From CBETVX01 sp965539935 (GTDB lineage: Bacteria > Bacillota > Clostridia > Peptostreptococcales > Caminicellaceae), in NCBI GenBank assembly GCA_965539935.1, contig CBETVX010000011.1, positions 1 through 64,000 on the forward strand: 64,000 nucleotides of DNA. The letters run 5' to 3'. Under the pieces are notes generated by a model, which worked only from the letters and a program-made list of their open reading frames with translations, ran no database searches and had not been told where the DNA came from. Positions within the stretch are counted from its first letter, which is position 1. The number at the start of each line of letters is the position of its first letter. Of this stretch, positions 17,198 to 25,719 are shown one piece after another. The position numbers and the translations under genes are program-made.

Positions 17198-17861
17198 CCC
17201 CCCATTTTGTAAGTATATATCTTGGTTGGCTCGAGTTTTCTTCAATTTTCTCCCTAAGTCTTCTTACATGAACATCAACTGTACGTACATCTCCAAAATA
17301 TTCGTATCCCCATATGGTTTCTAATAATTCTTCTCTTGAATATATTTTACCTGGGTTTGTAGCAAATAAAAGAAGAAGGTCAAACTCCTTAGCAGTTAAA
17401 TTTATGTCTTTATTATTTAAACTAACCTTTCTTCCAAGAGTATTTATTACAAAATCATCTATTACTAATATACTTGTGGGTGTTATATTACTTTTCACTT
17501 CAACCCTTCTAAATATTGCCTTTATTCTAGCCTTGAGCTCTAAAATGTTAAAGGGTTTGGTTAAATAGTCATCGGCTCCATATTCTAATCCTAATACTTT
17601 ACTTGTATCTTCACCTTTAGCCGTTAAAATGATTATTGGAACCATGGATTTTTCCCTCACTTTTCTACACACTTCTAATCCATCCATTTTAGGTAGCATT
17701 AAATCTAAAACTATTAAATCGTAATCATTATTTATAGCTTTTTCATAGGCTATTGCTCCATCCTCAGCAGTATCAATTTCATATCCTTCTTGACTTAAAC
17801 TATATTTTAATCCCTTTAAAATAATTGGTTCATCATCTACTAATAATAGTTTCTTTGACAT
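17172..17861 (-). CDS. OmpR/PhoB-family response regulator
   Basis: The 229-residue protein has a receiver domain with DDE near residues 9-11, the phosphorylated aspartate in LIVLDLMLPKMDG near residue 53, and lysine in LTKPF near residue 103. A winged-helix DNA-binding domain follows (LTAKEFDLLLLF, VRRLREKIEE). It starts the operon with the kinase gene. It is close to WalR/ResD types in layout; its targets cannot be told from sequence. Confidence 0.93.
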   Translation of the reverse strand: MSKKLLLVDDEPIILKGLKYSLSQEGYEIDTAEDGAIAYEKAINNDYDLIVLDLMLPKMDGLEVCRKVREKSMVPIIILTAKGEDTSKVLGLEYGADDYLTKPFNILELKARIKAIFRRVEVKSNITPTSILVIDDFVINTLGRKVSLNNKDINLTAKEFDLLLLFATNPGKIYSREELLETIWGYEYFGDVRTVDVHVRRLREKIEENSSQPRYILTKWGVGYYFRNK

Positions 17862-17908
17862 TATTTAATCACCTCAAATAAAACATTATTTCTTACATTA
17901 AAACTCTT

Positions 17909-19804
17909 TTAATATAGTACCCTCTTATCTCCTACACGTTTTGTTAGCTTAATGGAGTCAAAATGTTCTAGCAAAGGAACAACGTATTTTCTAGAAGTAT
18001 TTAATAAATCTCTATATTGGCTTAAAGCTATTTCTTTATGTTCATTTAAATAGTCCTTAAGAAGTTTTTTTGCAGACTCGTATTTTTCCCTATGCAGTAT
18101 TATCTCCCCATTTATATCCATTAACTTATTCATATCTATTAAAGCCTGAAGAATATCTATATCATTTCCTTTTAAGTTAAATTCTTTAATTATTTCATCC
18201 CTTGAAGGTGTTTTGTACCCACTATTTAAATATAAATCTAAAATTTTATCTTTTATTTTTTCTTGTTTAGGAGAAAACTCTACAATAAAATCCTTTAATG
18301 AAATTATATTATCGAAAACTTTAATTAAACCTTTATGGCAATATAGTTCAAGTATTTCATCGAAAACTTTTCCCTTTGTTTTATTAAAGATTTTACTTCT
18401 AATTTCTTCCTTTGAAACTCCTGGTTTTAATGGATTTTTGTTGTGAAACTTATTTAACAAATCAATTAAGGCCTCTTCTTTTTCATCTATATAAGTCCTA
18501 TGTATATATCTATCCTTTGCAAATCTATAAACTATTTTATTATTTATTAATTCTTCTAATATATCCTGTATTATATCCTTCGATATTCCAACATGAACTG
18601 AAATAAATTCCGCATCAATGAATTCTCCATTAAACTTGATTAGGACATTCTCAAGGATTTGTAATACATCTCCTTCACTTTTCACTTCCAGCTGCTTAAT
18701 AGTCTCTTCGTCCATTCTTTTATGTTTTATAGCATTAGGGTCAAGTATCATACCTCCCCCTATAGTCTCTAATGGAGAGTAAAACCTTATTACAAATTTG
18801 TCACCATATTTACTTACTATCTTATCTTCCAGTCTTAACTGAGCAAAACAACTTTCACCGGGATTAAGGATTTCTCTGTCCAATAGCACAAGTCTACATA
18901 ATACTTCTCTAGAACCATGGTATAACCTTAATCTTGCCCAGTTTTCCAGTGATCTATTACAACTCTTTAAAAGATCTAGTTTTACATCTATCATCATAGT
19001 TGATTTCATTGATCTAGGCTTTGCTAAAACATCGCCCCTATTAATATCTTCCTTCTTTATACCTGTTAGATTAACAGCCACCCTTTGTCCAGCATAAGCA
19101 GTTTTTACACTATCTCCATGGACTTGTATACTTCTTACCTTTGCATCAAATTCATTAGGATAAATCATTACATCTTCTTTTTCCGAAATAGACCCTTCGA
19201 TTAGAGTCCCTGTAACTATTGTTCCAAAGCCTGAAAGGGTAAAAACTCTATCTATGGGAAGCCTTAAAGGTGCCTGGATATTCTTTTTTTCAATTTCTTT
19301 AGTTAATTCTACAATTGTTTCCTTCAGCTTATGGATTCCTTTGCCTTCTATAGCAGAGACCTCTATAACTGGAGCTTTTTCTAAAAAAGTACCTTTTATC
19401 TTTCCATTTATCTCTTCTTTAACTAATTTAAGCCATTCCTCTTCAACTAAATCACACTTTGTCAAAACTACAATACCTTTTTTAACTCCTAAAAGCGTTA
19501 ATATATCTAAGTGTTCTTGTGTTTGAGGCATTATTCCTTCATCTGCTGCTATTACTAATAATACAACGTCTATTCCACTTGCACCTGCTAACATATTTTT
19601 GATAAACCTTTCATGACCTGGTACATCAACTATACCTGCTTTTCTATCATCGGGAAGATCAAAATATGCAAATCCCAATTCTATTGTAATACCTCTTTTT
19701 TTCTCTTCTTTTAATCTATCGGTTTCAATACCTGTAAGTGCTTTTATCAGTGTAGTCTTACCATGATCTATATGTCCAGCAGTGCCAATAATGACATTAT
19801 TCAT
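17909..19804 (-). CDS. selB: Selenocysteine-specific elongation factor
   Basis: A 631-residue EF-Tu-like GTPase with G1 GTAGHIDHGKTTL near residue 7, G3 DVPGHERFIKNM and G4 TKCDL, followed by beta-barrel domains and a C-terminal tail of four winged helices typical of SelB. It brings Sec-tRNA to the ribosome at UGA codons that carry a SECIS hairpin. It overlaps the selA stop by 8 bases, so it is translated with SelA. A known client in this window is selD. Confidence 0.97.
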   Translation of the reverse strand: MNNVIIGTAGHIDHGKTTLIKALTGIETDRLKEEKKRGITIELGFAYFDLPDDRKAGIVDVPGHERFIKNMLAGASGIDVVLLVIAADEGIMPQTQEHLDILTLLGVKKGIVVLTKCDLVEEEWLKLVKEEINGKIKGTFLEKAPVIEVSAIEGKGIHKLKETIVELTKEIEKKNIQAPLRLPIDRVFTLSGFGTIVTGTLIEGSISEKEDVMIYPNEFDAKVRSIQVHGDSVKTAYAGQRVAVNLTGIKKEDINRGDVLAKPRSMKSTMMIDVKLDLLKSCNRSLENWARLRLYHGSREVLCRLVLLDREILNPGESCFAQLRLEDKIVSKYGDKFVIRFYSPLETIGGGMILDPNAIKHKRMDEETIKQLEVKSEGDVLQILENVLIKFNGEFIDAEFISVHVGISKDIIQDILEELINNKIVYRFAKDRYIHRTYIDEKEEALIDLLNKFHNKNPLKPGVSKEEIRSKIFNKTKGKVFDEILELYCHKGLIKVFDNIISLKDFIVEFSPKQEKIKDKILDLYLNSGYKTPSRDEIIKEFNLKGNDIDILQALIDMNKLMDINGEIILHREKYESAKKLLKDYLNEHKEIALSQYRDLLNTSRKYVVPLLEHFDSIKLTKRVGDKRVLY

Positions 19805-21215
19805 TTATAACCCTACTTTCTATATCATTGATTGCTTTTACAATTATTTCAAACTCATCACTTTTTATTGTTCTAACATCTAATAAAACCCTATCCTCTT
19901 GTATTCTAGAAATAATAGGAATTTCATTATTTCTAAGATACCTCTCTATTTCATTTGCTGTAATATAATTTGATGAGAGTGATATTAATTTAGTTGGTAT
20001 TTTCTCAAGGGGCATAGAACCTCCTCCAACTTGAGAATATCCATCTATTAATTCTATACTTATATTTTTAGCAATACTTTGTAATTTTTTTGATAATTCA
20101 CTTGCATTTTCATTTATCTCGTCAATATTCATGGTTAACATTTTCAGAGTAGGTATTTTTTTAATGGCTTCTGTTTCATCAAGATATAATCTTAGTGTTG
20201 CTTCTAAACATACTAAGGTCATCTTATCTACTCTTAATGCTCGTGTTAATTGATTTTTTTTCATTTTATCTATATATTCTTTCTTCCCTACAATTATACC
20301 TGCTTGAGGTCCCCCCAAAAGTTTATCTCCACTAAAGGTGACTATATCGACTCCCTTATTTAAGCTCTCTAAAACAGTAGGCTCATAGGTAAAGCCATAT
20401 TTAGAAAAGTCAATTAGAGTTCCACTGCCGATATCCTCTATTAAAGGAAGATTATGTTTTTTACAAACCGATGATAACTCTTCTACTTCTACTGACTTTG
20501 AGAAACCTAATATTTTATAATTACTTGAATGAACCTTTAAAATAGCTGCAGTTTCTTCATTAATATTGTTTTCATAATCGTATAGATGGGTTTTATTTGT
20601 AGTTCCAACTTCAACAAGCTTAGCTCCACTTTGAGCCATAACATCGGGAACCCTAAAGGACCCTCCGATTTCAACTAATTGTCCCCTTGATACAATAACT
20701 TCCTTTTCCTTTGCTAAAGTATTCAATACTAAAAGAACGGCAGCAGCATTATTGTTTACAACTAGGGCTGATTCTGCACCTGTAAGTTTACATATTATTT
20801 CTTCAACATGGGAGTAGCGTGAACCTCTTTTTCCATTACTTAGGTCAAATTCTAAAGTTGAATAATTACATGCAACCTCTAATATTTTTTCTTTTACATC
20901 ATCGCTTATTAATGCACGTCCAAGATTTGTATGTAAAACTACTCCTGTAGCATTTATTACTCTTCTTAATTTCATTTCATTGGCTTTATCAACTTCTTTT
21001 CTTACCTTATTCACTATTTCGTCAATATTAATACTAAAATCTATTAAATCATCTTCTGGGCTATTTGATATATAATTTCTTATATTATTAATTTGTTTTC
21101 TAATAGAGTCTACAACCGTTATCCTTGGATGTCTTTGTAAAAGCTCTATTATATCATTTCTATTCAAAATTTCATCTACCTTCGGAATACTAGAAAATAT
21201 AATATTTTTATCCAT
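19797..21215 (-). CDS. selA: L-seryl-tRNA(Sec) selenium transferase
   Basis: A 472-residue PLP enzyme that turns Ser-tRNA(Sec) into Sec-tRNA(Sec) using selenophosphate. The PLP lysine is K298 in TFSGDKLLGGPQAG. An N-terminal domain for tRNA binding is present (PRITVVDSIRK onward), and NATGVVLHTNLGRALI is strongly conserved in the family. It is the first gene of selA-selB. Confidence 0.97.
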   Translation of the reverse strand: MDKNIIFSSIPKVDEILNRNDIIELLQRHPRITVVDSIRKQINNIRNYISNSPEDDLIDFSINIDEIVNKVRKEVDKANEMKLRRVINATGVVLHTNLGRALISDDVKEKILEVACNYSTLEFDLSNGKRGSRYSHVEEIICKLTGAESALVVNNNAAAVLLVLNTLAKEKEVIVSRGQLVEIGGSFRVPDVMAQSGAKLVEVGTTNKTHLYDYENNINEETAAILKVHSSNYKILGFSKSVEVEELSSVCKKHNLPLIEDIGSGTLIDFSKYGFTYEPTVLESLNKGVDIVTFSGDKLLGGPQAGIIVGKKEYIDKMKKNQLTRALRVDKMTLVCLEATLRLYLDETEAIKKIPTLKMLTMNIDEINENASELSKKLQSIAKNISIELIDGYSQVGGGSMPLEKIPTKLISLSSNYITANEIERYLRNNEIPIISRIQEDRVLLDVRTIKSDEFEIIVKAINDIESRVINE

Positions 21216-21360
21216 TTAATTCACTCCTAGTACTTTTTTAAAAGTATTATTATATTACGAATAAATTATAACATAAATATTTAATATAATTAATTTTTGT
21301 AATGAATTAATTATATTTATTAAAAATTTGTTAAAGAATTTAAACTAATCTATCTAAAAA

Positions 21361-21391
21361 ATAAACACCCTTAAATACTGGGTGTTTATTT
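21361..21391 (-). terminator. Terminator after selD
   Basis: AAACACCC pairs with GGGTGTTT around ACTTAAAT-type loop sequence; on the minus strand it is followed by ATTTTTT. Its 5' arm overlaps the last bases of selD, whose stop is at 21386. It separates selD from selA, which therefore needs its own promoter in 21216-21360. Confidence 0.82.
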
Positions 21392-22432
21392 GACTTTCAA
21401 AATATTATCTTTATCAATATCTACTACTTCTCCAATTATATTAAAATCAGAATTTAAATTTTTAGAATAATACTCCATTAATTCATTGGCCTTTTCCCTT
21501 TCTACAGCTATAAGAAGTCCACCTGATGTTTGTGGATCAAACAATATATCCTCCATATAAGTAGGAATGCTTGAATCCATACTAATATTCTTTTCAATGT
21601 ATTTTTTATTCTTATAGGCTCCGGCAGGTATTAGACCCATCTCAGCCTTTTCTTTGGCTCCATCAATTACTGGAACTTTCGATGAGTCGATTATAATACT
21701 AACATTACTTCCCTTTGCCATTTCATAGGCATGCCCTAATAATCCAAATCCAGTAATATCTGTACAAGAATTAACTCCTACTTTAATCATGCCTTCAGCA
21801 GCAATATTATTCAAACTAGCCATTACATTAACGACTTTATCAATTAATTTGCTGTCGAGCATATCGGCTTTGATAGCTGTATTAAGTATTCCTATTCCTA
21901 ATGGCTTAGTTAGTATTAAAACATCTCCTGGTTTTGCACTTGAATTACTTATTACATTATTTGGGTTGACTGTACCCATAACAGAAAGACCGTATTTAGG
22001 CTCATTATCCTCAATAGTATGTCCTCCTACTAACAATGCTCCAGCCTCCTTAACCTTATCGGCTCCTCCCTTCAAAATTTCTGCCAAAACATCCGTAGAT
22101 AAACAATTAGGAAAACCTACAATATTAAGGGCCAATACCGGTCTTCCTCCCATTGCATATACATCGCTTAATGAATTGGCTGCAGCAATTTGACCAAATG
22201 TATATGGATCATCAACAATAGGTGTAAAAAAATCTAATGTTTGAATTATAGCATTATTCTCATCAAGCCTATATACTGCTGCATCATCAGATGTATCTAA
22301 ACCAACTATCAATCTATCACTTTCTACTTTAGGTAGCTGACACAGAACCTGTGCCAAGGTCTCGGGACCTATTTTAGCTGCTCAACCAGAACTTGTAGTG
22401 AGTTCTGTCAGTCTTTTAGTTGTTTCACTCAT
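21386..22432 (-). CDS. selD: Selenide, water dikinase, selenocysteine-containing
   Basis: The gene makes selenophosphate from selenide and ATP. The full frame runs from ATG 22432 and has an in-frame TGA at 22384-22382, codon 17 of 348. The N-terminus reads MSETTKRLTELTTSSG, then Sec, then AAKIGPETLAQVL. Many SelD proteins have Sec or Cys at exactly this catalytic site before the conserved lysine (Sec-x2-Lys here). Reading only from the next ATG-like codon loses the catalytic residue. Downstream motifs DDAAVY, TDITGFGLLGH and PQTSGGLL are intact. tRNA-Sec, SelA and SelB are encoded nearby. The gap to the upstream ComEA-like gene is 33 bases. Confidence 0.96.
22339..22370 (-). promoter_or_regulatory. 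Candidate bacterial SECIS hairpins after the selD UGA
   Basis: Two stems lie 3' of the UGA in the mRNA: AGGTC-CCGA-GACCT at 22370-22357, starting 12 bases after the UGA, and GGCACAG-GTT-CTGTGTC at 22355-22339. Bacterial SECIS elements are hairpins with the apical loop some 16-37 bases past the UGA, so the first fits best. Confidence 0.6.
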
Positions 22433-22465
22433 TGATATCACCTCTGATAATTATATTACCATATT

Positions 22466-23158
22466 TTAATCTATTTTAATATGCTCTTTAATATCTTCAA
22501 ATTTTATAGTTCCTATCCCCTTTACATTTTGGATTTCATCAATTGTTTTGAAAGGTCCATTATTTTTTCTGTATTCAATAATTCTACTAGCCAATACTTC
22601 TCCAATTCCATTTAGAGTCATAAGCTCAGAATTAGATGCTGTATTGATGTTTATTTTACCATCACTATAATTTGTCATTGTATTGTCTTTTGTATCTATA
22701 CTATTTACTGAACTAATAAGTTCGCTTTCTATATTTTCTCCTACTTCAGGGATAATAATTTTTTCTTCATCAGTAAGAATTTTAGCAAGATTAATTCTTT
22801 TTCTATCGGCATTTTCTGTAAGTCCCCCAACCTTATTTATTGCATCTATAACTCTATCCCCTTCTTTTAATATAACAATTCCTTCATTTTTTACGGCTCC
22901 ACAGATATCTACTACTATATCCTTGGGTTCTTGTAGCTTATTTCCATCTAATTTCTCTTCCTTAGTGTCATCCGTATTTTCTATATTTTTATCTTCAGAT
23001 ATGTTCTTATCTATTTCTTCCCAATTATTACTACTTATTTCTTCAGATATTATTACCTTTTTTAAAGGGTTATAATTATAAGCATTAGTTATAATAGATC
23101 CTAAAATTATTATTATAGCTAAACAAATTATTATCTCTCTTTTAGATAAATTTATCAT
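22466..23158 (-). CDS. ComEA-like SLBB/helix-hairpin-helix DNA-binding protein
   Basis: A 230-residue protein with an N-terminal membrane segment (residues 9-26), an acidic linker of about 50 residues, an SLBB domain (DIVVDICGAVKNEGIV onward, near residue 82) and a C-terminal pair of helix-hairpin-helix motifs (ININTASNSELMTLNGIGEVLASRI, FKTIDEIQNVKGIG). This is the layout of ComEA, the membrane DNA receptor of natural transformation. comEC is not in the window, so active competence is not shown. Confidence 0.9.
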   Translation of the reverse strand: MINLSKREIIICLAIIIILGSIITNAYNYNPLKKVIISEEISSNNWEEIDKNISEDKNIENTDDTKEEKLDGNKLQEPKDIVVDICGAVKNEGIVILKEGDRVIDAINKVGGLTENADRKRINLAKILTDEEKIIIPEVGENIESELISSVNSIDTKDNTMTNYSDGKININTASNSELMTLNGIGEVLASRIIEYRKNNGPFKTIDEIQNVKGIGTIKFEDIKEHIKID

Positions 23159-23306
23159 ATAATCCCCTCCATATCTTACTATTTACTAGTTGTATAATTC
23201 TACCAAATATGTATTTTCCCTTCTTTTTGCTGATTTCCTTAAATTTTTTTTACTTTTTTGTTATACTAATAGGGTATCTGTAAATAATTAAGTTAGAGGT
23301 GAAAAT

Positions 23307-24596
23307 ATGCAACGTTCTATATCAATTTTTTTATTAGTCATTATAATTTTCTCTTCAGTATTCCCAATTTATGCCACAGCAGAAAATGATCCTCCCAGTA
23401 TATCATCTGAAAGCGCCATACTTATAGATTATGAAACAGGAGATGTGTTATTTGAAAAAAACAGTAATAAACCAATGTATCCTGCTAGTACAACTAAAAT
23501 TATGACTGCAATTTTAACTTTGGAAAATACCAATTTAAATGAGACTGTTATTATAGATAAAGAAACACCCTTTACTGAGGGTAGTAGAATTTATGTTATT
23601 GAAGGAGAAGAATTTACAGTAGATCAACTTCTCCATGCTTTACTTATTGATTCTGCAAATGATGCTGCCGTAGCTTTAGCTAAACATATATCAGGCAGTA
23701 TAGAGGAATTTGCCAAGCTTATGAATAAAAGAGCTAAAGAATTAGGTGCCAAAAATACTCACTTTACAAACCCCCATGGTCTACCTGATGAAAACCACAC
23801 CACAACTGCATATGATTTGGCTATGATAGCTAAATATGCAATGACTATACCTCAATTTAGAGAAATTGTTAAAACTGTTAGATATCAAATACCTCCAACT
23901 AATAAACAACCAGAAACAAGGTATTTGCAAAATACTAATAGGCTTTTATGGGGCACTGGTAGTAGTAATAGAATTGAATACAATGGTAAGTGGGTAGATA
24001 TAAAATATGATATCATAGATGGAATAAAGACAGGATATACAACTCAGGCTCAACAATGTCTCGTATCTTCTGGAGTAAAGGATGGCAATAGGCTTATAAG
24101 TGTAGTCCTAAAGGCAGTTAGGACAAATGTTTATGTAGATACTAGAAAGCTTATAGACTATGGTTTTGATAACTTTGATTTTATTGAAATCACTTCTGCC
24201 GGTGAAGTCGTTACTACAATCGATGTCCAAAATGCAGTACAAGAAAAATTAGATTTAGTCACTCAGAAAAGTATAACAAAAGCAGTTCTTAAAAGCGACC
24301 TACTCAAGGATATTGATTTGGAGATCAATCTAAATGATAGTATAGAAGCTCCTATATCGAAGGGGGAAGTATTGGGAAAAGTTACATATAGTATTGATGG
24401 TAAAATTTTAGGTGAGAGTAATTTGTTAGCAAAAGAATCTATTGATGAAAAAATGATTTCTAAGGTTATAAAAAGGGCCACAGACCCAAGAAATATAAAT
24501 CTATTAAAACTTTTGGGAATTTTATTTGTACTATATCTAATATGGAGAACTATAGTAACTATCTTTAGATTAAGAAAGAGAAGAAGATACTTTTAA
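23307..24596 (+). CDS. dacF: D-alanyl-D-alanine carboxypeptidase (DacF-like)
   Basis: A 429-residue low-molecular-weight penicillin-binding protein. It has a signal peptide (residues 1-25, ending IYATA), the active site STTK at residues 61-64, SAN at 116-118 and KTG at 241-243. A C-terminal domain and a final hydrophobic anchor with basic tail (LLKLLGILFVLYLIWR, RLRKRRR) follow. It trims stem peptides of peptidoglycan; DacF relatives act in the forespore, but a vegetative role is equally possible. It is divergent from the ComEA-like gene. Confidence 0.92.
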   Translation: MQRSISIFLLVIIIFSSVFPIYATAENDPPSISSESAILIDYETGDVLFEKNSNKPMYPASTTKIMTAILTLENTNLNETVIIDKETPFTEGSRIYVIEGEEFTVDQLLHALLIDSANDAAVALAKHISGSIEEFAKLMNKRAKELGAKNTHFTNPHGLPDENHTTTAYDLAMIAKYAMTIPQFREIVKTVRYQIPPTNKQPETRYLQNTNRLLWGTGSSNRIEYNGKWVDIKYDIIDGIKTGYTTQAQQCLVSSGVKDGNRLISVVLKAVRTNVYVDTRKLIDYGFDNFDFIEITSAGEVVTTIDVQNAVQEKLDLVTQKSITKAVLKSDLLKDIDLEINLNDSIEAPISKGEVLGKVTYSIDGKILGESNLLAKESIDEKMISKVIKRATDPRNINLLKLLGILFVLYLIWRTIVTIFRLRKRRRYF

Positions 24597-24605
24597 ACCA
24601 TTAAT

Positions 24606-24629
24606 AAAAAGGAGCCTAGGCTCCTTTTT
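24606..24629. terminator. Bidirectional terminator between dacF and ridA
   Basis: A perfect 24-base palindrome, AAAAAGGAGCCT joined to AGGCTCCTTTTT, lies between convergent genes; the outer A and T runs let it work in both directions. Confidence 0.9.
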
Positions 24630-24641
24630 AAATTAGCATCT

Positions 24642-25022
24642 TTATACTATTGCTATCATTTCAATTTCAACATTTACATCCTTAGGTAATCTAGCTACTT
24701 CAACACAAGCCCTAGCTGGCTTATGATTTGAAAAATACTCAGCATATACCTCATTAATTTTTCCAAACTGATCCATATCTTTAATGAAAACTGTGGCTTT
24801 TATAACTTTTTCTAAAGATGTACCAGCCTCTTCTAAAACTGCCTTTGCATTTTCTAAACATTGTTTAGTTTCATCTTCGATACTACCCTTAACTAATTCA
24901 CCAGTTTCAGGATTGATAGGTATTTGACCTGATAAAAATAACATATTACCTGCTTGTACAGCTTGGGAATAAGGACCTACAGCTGCTGGTGCCTTATCGG
25001 TGTGAATAATTTTTAGTTCCAT
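24642..25022 (-). CDS. ridA: RidA-family enamine/imine deaminase
   Basis: A 126-residue protein of the YjgF/YER057c/UK114 family. GPYSQAVQAGNMLFLSGQIP near residue 17 and the C-terminal RACVEVARLPKDVNVEIEMIA, with the carboxylate-binding arginine, are typical. RidA hydrolyses reactive enamines made by PLP enzymes. It follows the regulator gene by 13 bases, which suggests the pair acts on an amino-acid pathway. Confidence 0.94.
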   Translation of the reverse strand: MELKIIHTDKAPAAVGPYSQAVQAGNMLFLSGQIPINPETGELVKGSIEDETKQCLENAKAVLEEAGTSLEKVIKATVFIKDMDQFGKINEVYAEYFSNHKPARACVEVARLPKDVNVEIEMIAIV

Positions 25023-25035
25023 TTACTCTCCTCCT

Positions 25036-25686
25036 TTATTTATTATCAACTCTTATTTCATCTAAATAGTTATATATAGTGTATCTCGATACACAAAGAA
25101 CCTTTGCTACATAATCAATAGCACCCTTTATCAAGAAGGCCCCTTGATAATCTAAATCCTTTACAATATTTACTTTTTCTTCTTTACTCATATATGCAAC
25201 TGGCTTTCCTTTTTCATTTAAAGTTTTTTGTACGATATCTGTTAATACATTATTTACTTTATTTCCCTCTTCTATTAAGCTTTTATCTTCATTTTGATCA
25301 TCAGTGTTCATAAGATCTTCTATCACTTTTTTTGCTACTGCTAGTTCTGACATATCAAAATTAATACATAGACATCCAATAACCTCATCATTCTCATCTT
25401 TGATAAACATGGTTGAGGACTTCAGTAGTCTACCATCTGCACTTTTACCAGTATAGTTAATTATATTTTCGTGAACATTTCCCTTTACTACAGCGTTTAA
25501 TCCAACTTCAGTCATAGGGCTTCCAAGACTTCTACCTGTAATATGTCCATTTTCAATGGCTAAAATTGAACTTTTCATTTTACTAAAATCGTGTAATACC
25601 ACTTCACAATTATTCCCAAAAGTTTCAGCAAGCCCCTTTACTATAGGTATATAACTTTTTAAAATTATATTAATATTCTCAGTCAT
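25036..25686 (-). CDS. YheO/DauR-type PAS and HTH transcriptional regulator
   Basis: A 216-residue protein with an N-terminal YheO-like PAS domain (VVLHDFSKMKSSILAIENG, MTEVGLNAV, INYTGKSADGRLLKSSTMF) and a C-terminal helix-turn-helix of the HTH_22 type (GAIDYVAKVLCVSRYTIYNYL). Relatives include DauR, which controls D-arginine use, and regulators next to amino-acid genes. Linkage with ridA supports a metabolic ligand. It is likely the first gene of a two-gene operon. Confidence 0.85.
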   Translation of the reverse strand: MTENINIILKSYIPIVKGLAETFGNNCEVVLHDFSKMKSSILAIENGHITGRSLGSPMTEVGLNAVVKGNVHENIINYTGKSADGRLLKSSTMFIKDENDEVIGCLCINFDMSELAVAKKVIEDLMNTDDQNEDKSLIEEGNKVNNVLTDIVQKTLNEKGKPVAYMSKEEKVNIVKDLDYQGAFLIKGAIDYVAKVLCVSRYTIYNYLDEIRVDNK

Positions 25687-25719
25687 GAAATCCCCCTCTT
25701 CATTACTTATATATATATA

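Noticed and set aside
17198..17245. Longer kinase start at 17245
   Set aside because: This would overlap the response regulator by 74 bases; the added residues do not look like a kinase N-terminus, and no ribosome site precedes them.
21386..22357. SelD read only from the first sense codons after the UGA
   Set aside because: It loses the catalytic residue and the conserved N-terminus, while the upstream frame is continuous with an ATG and fits Sec insertion.
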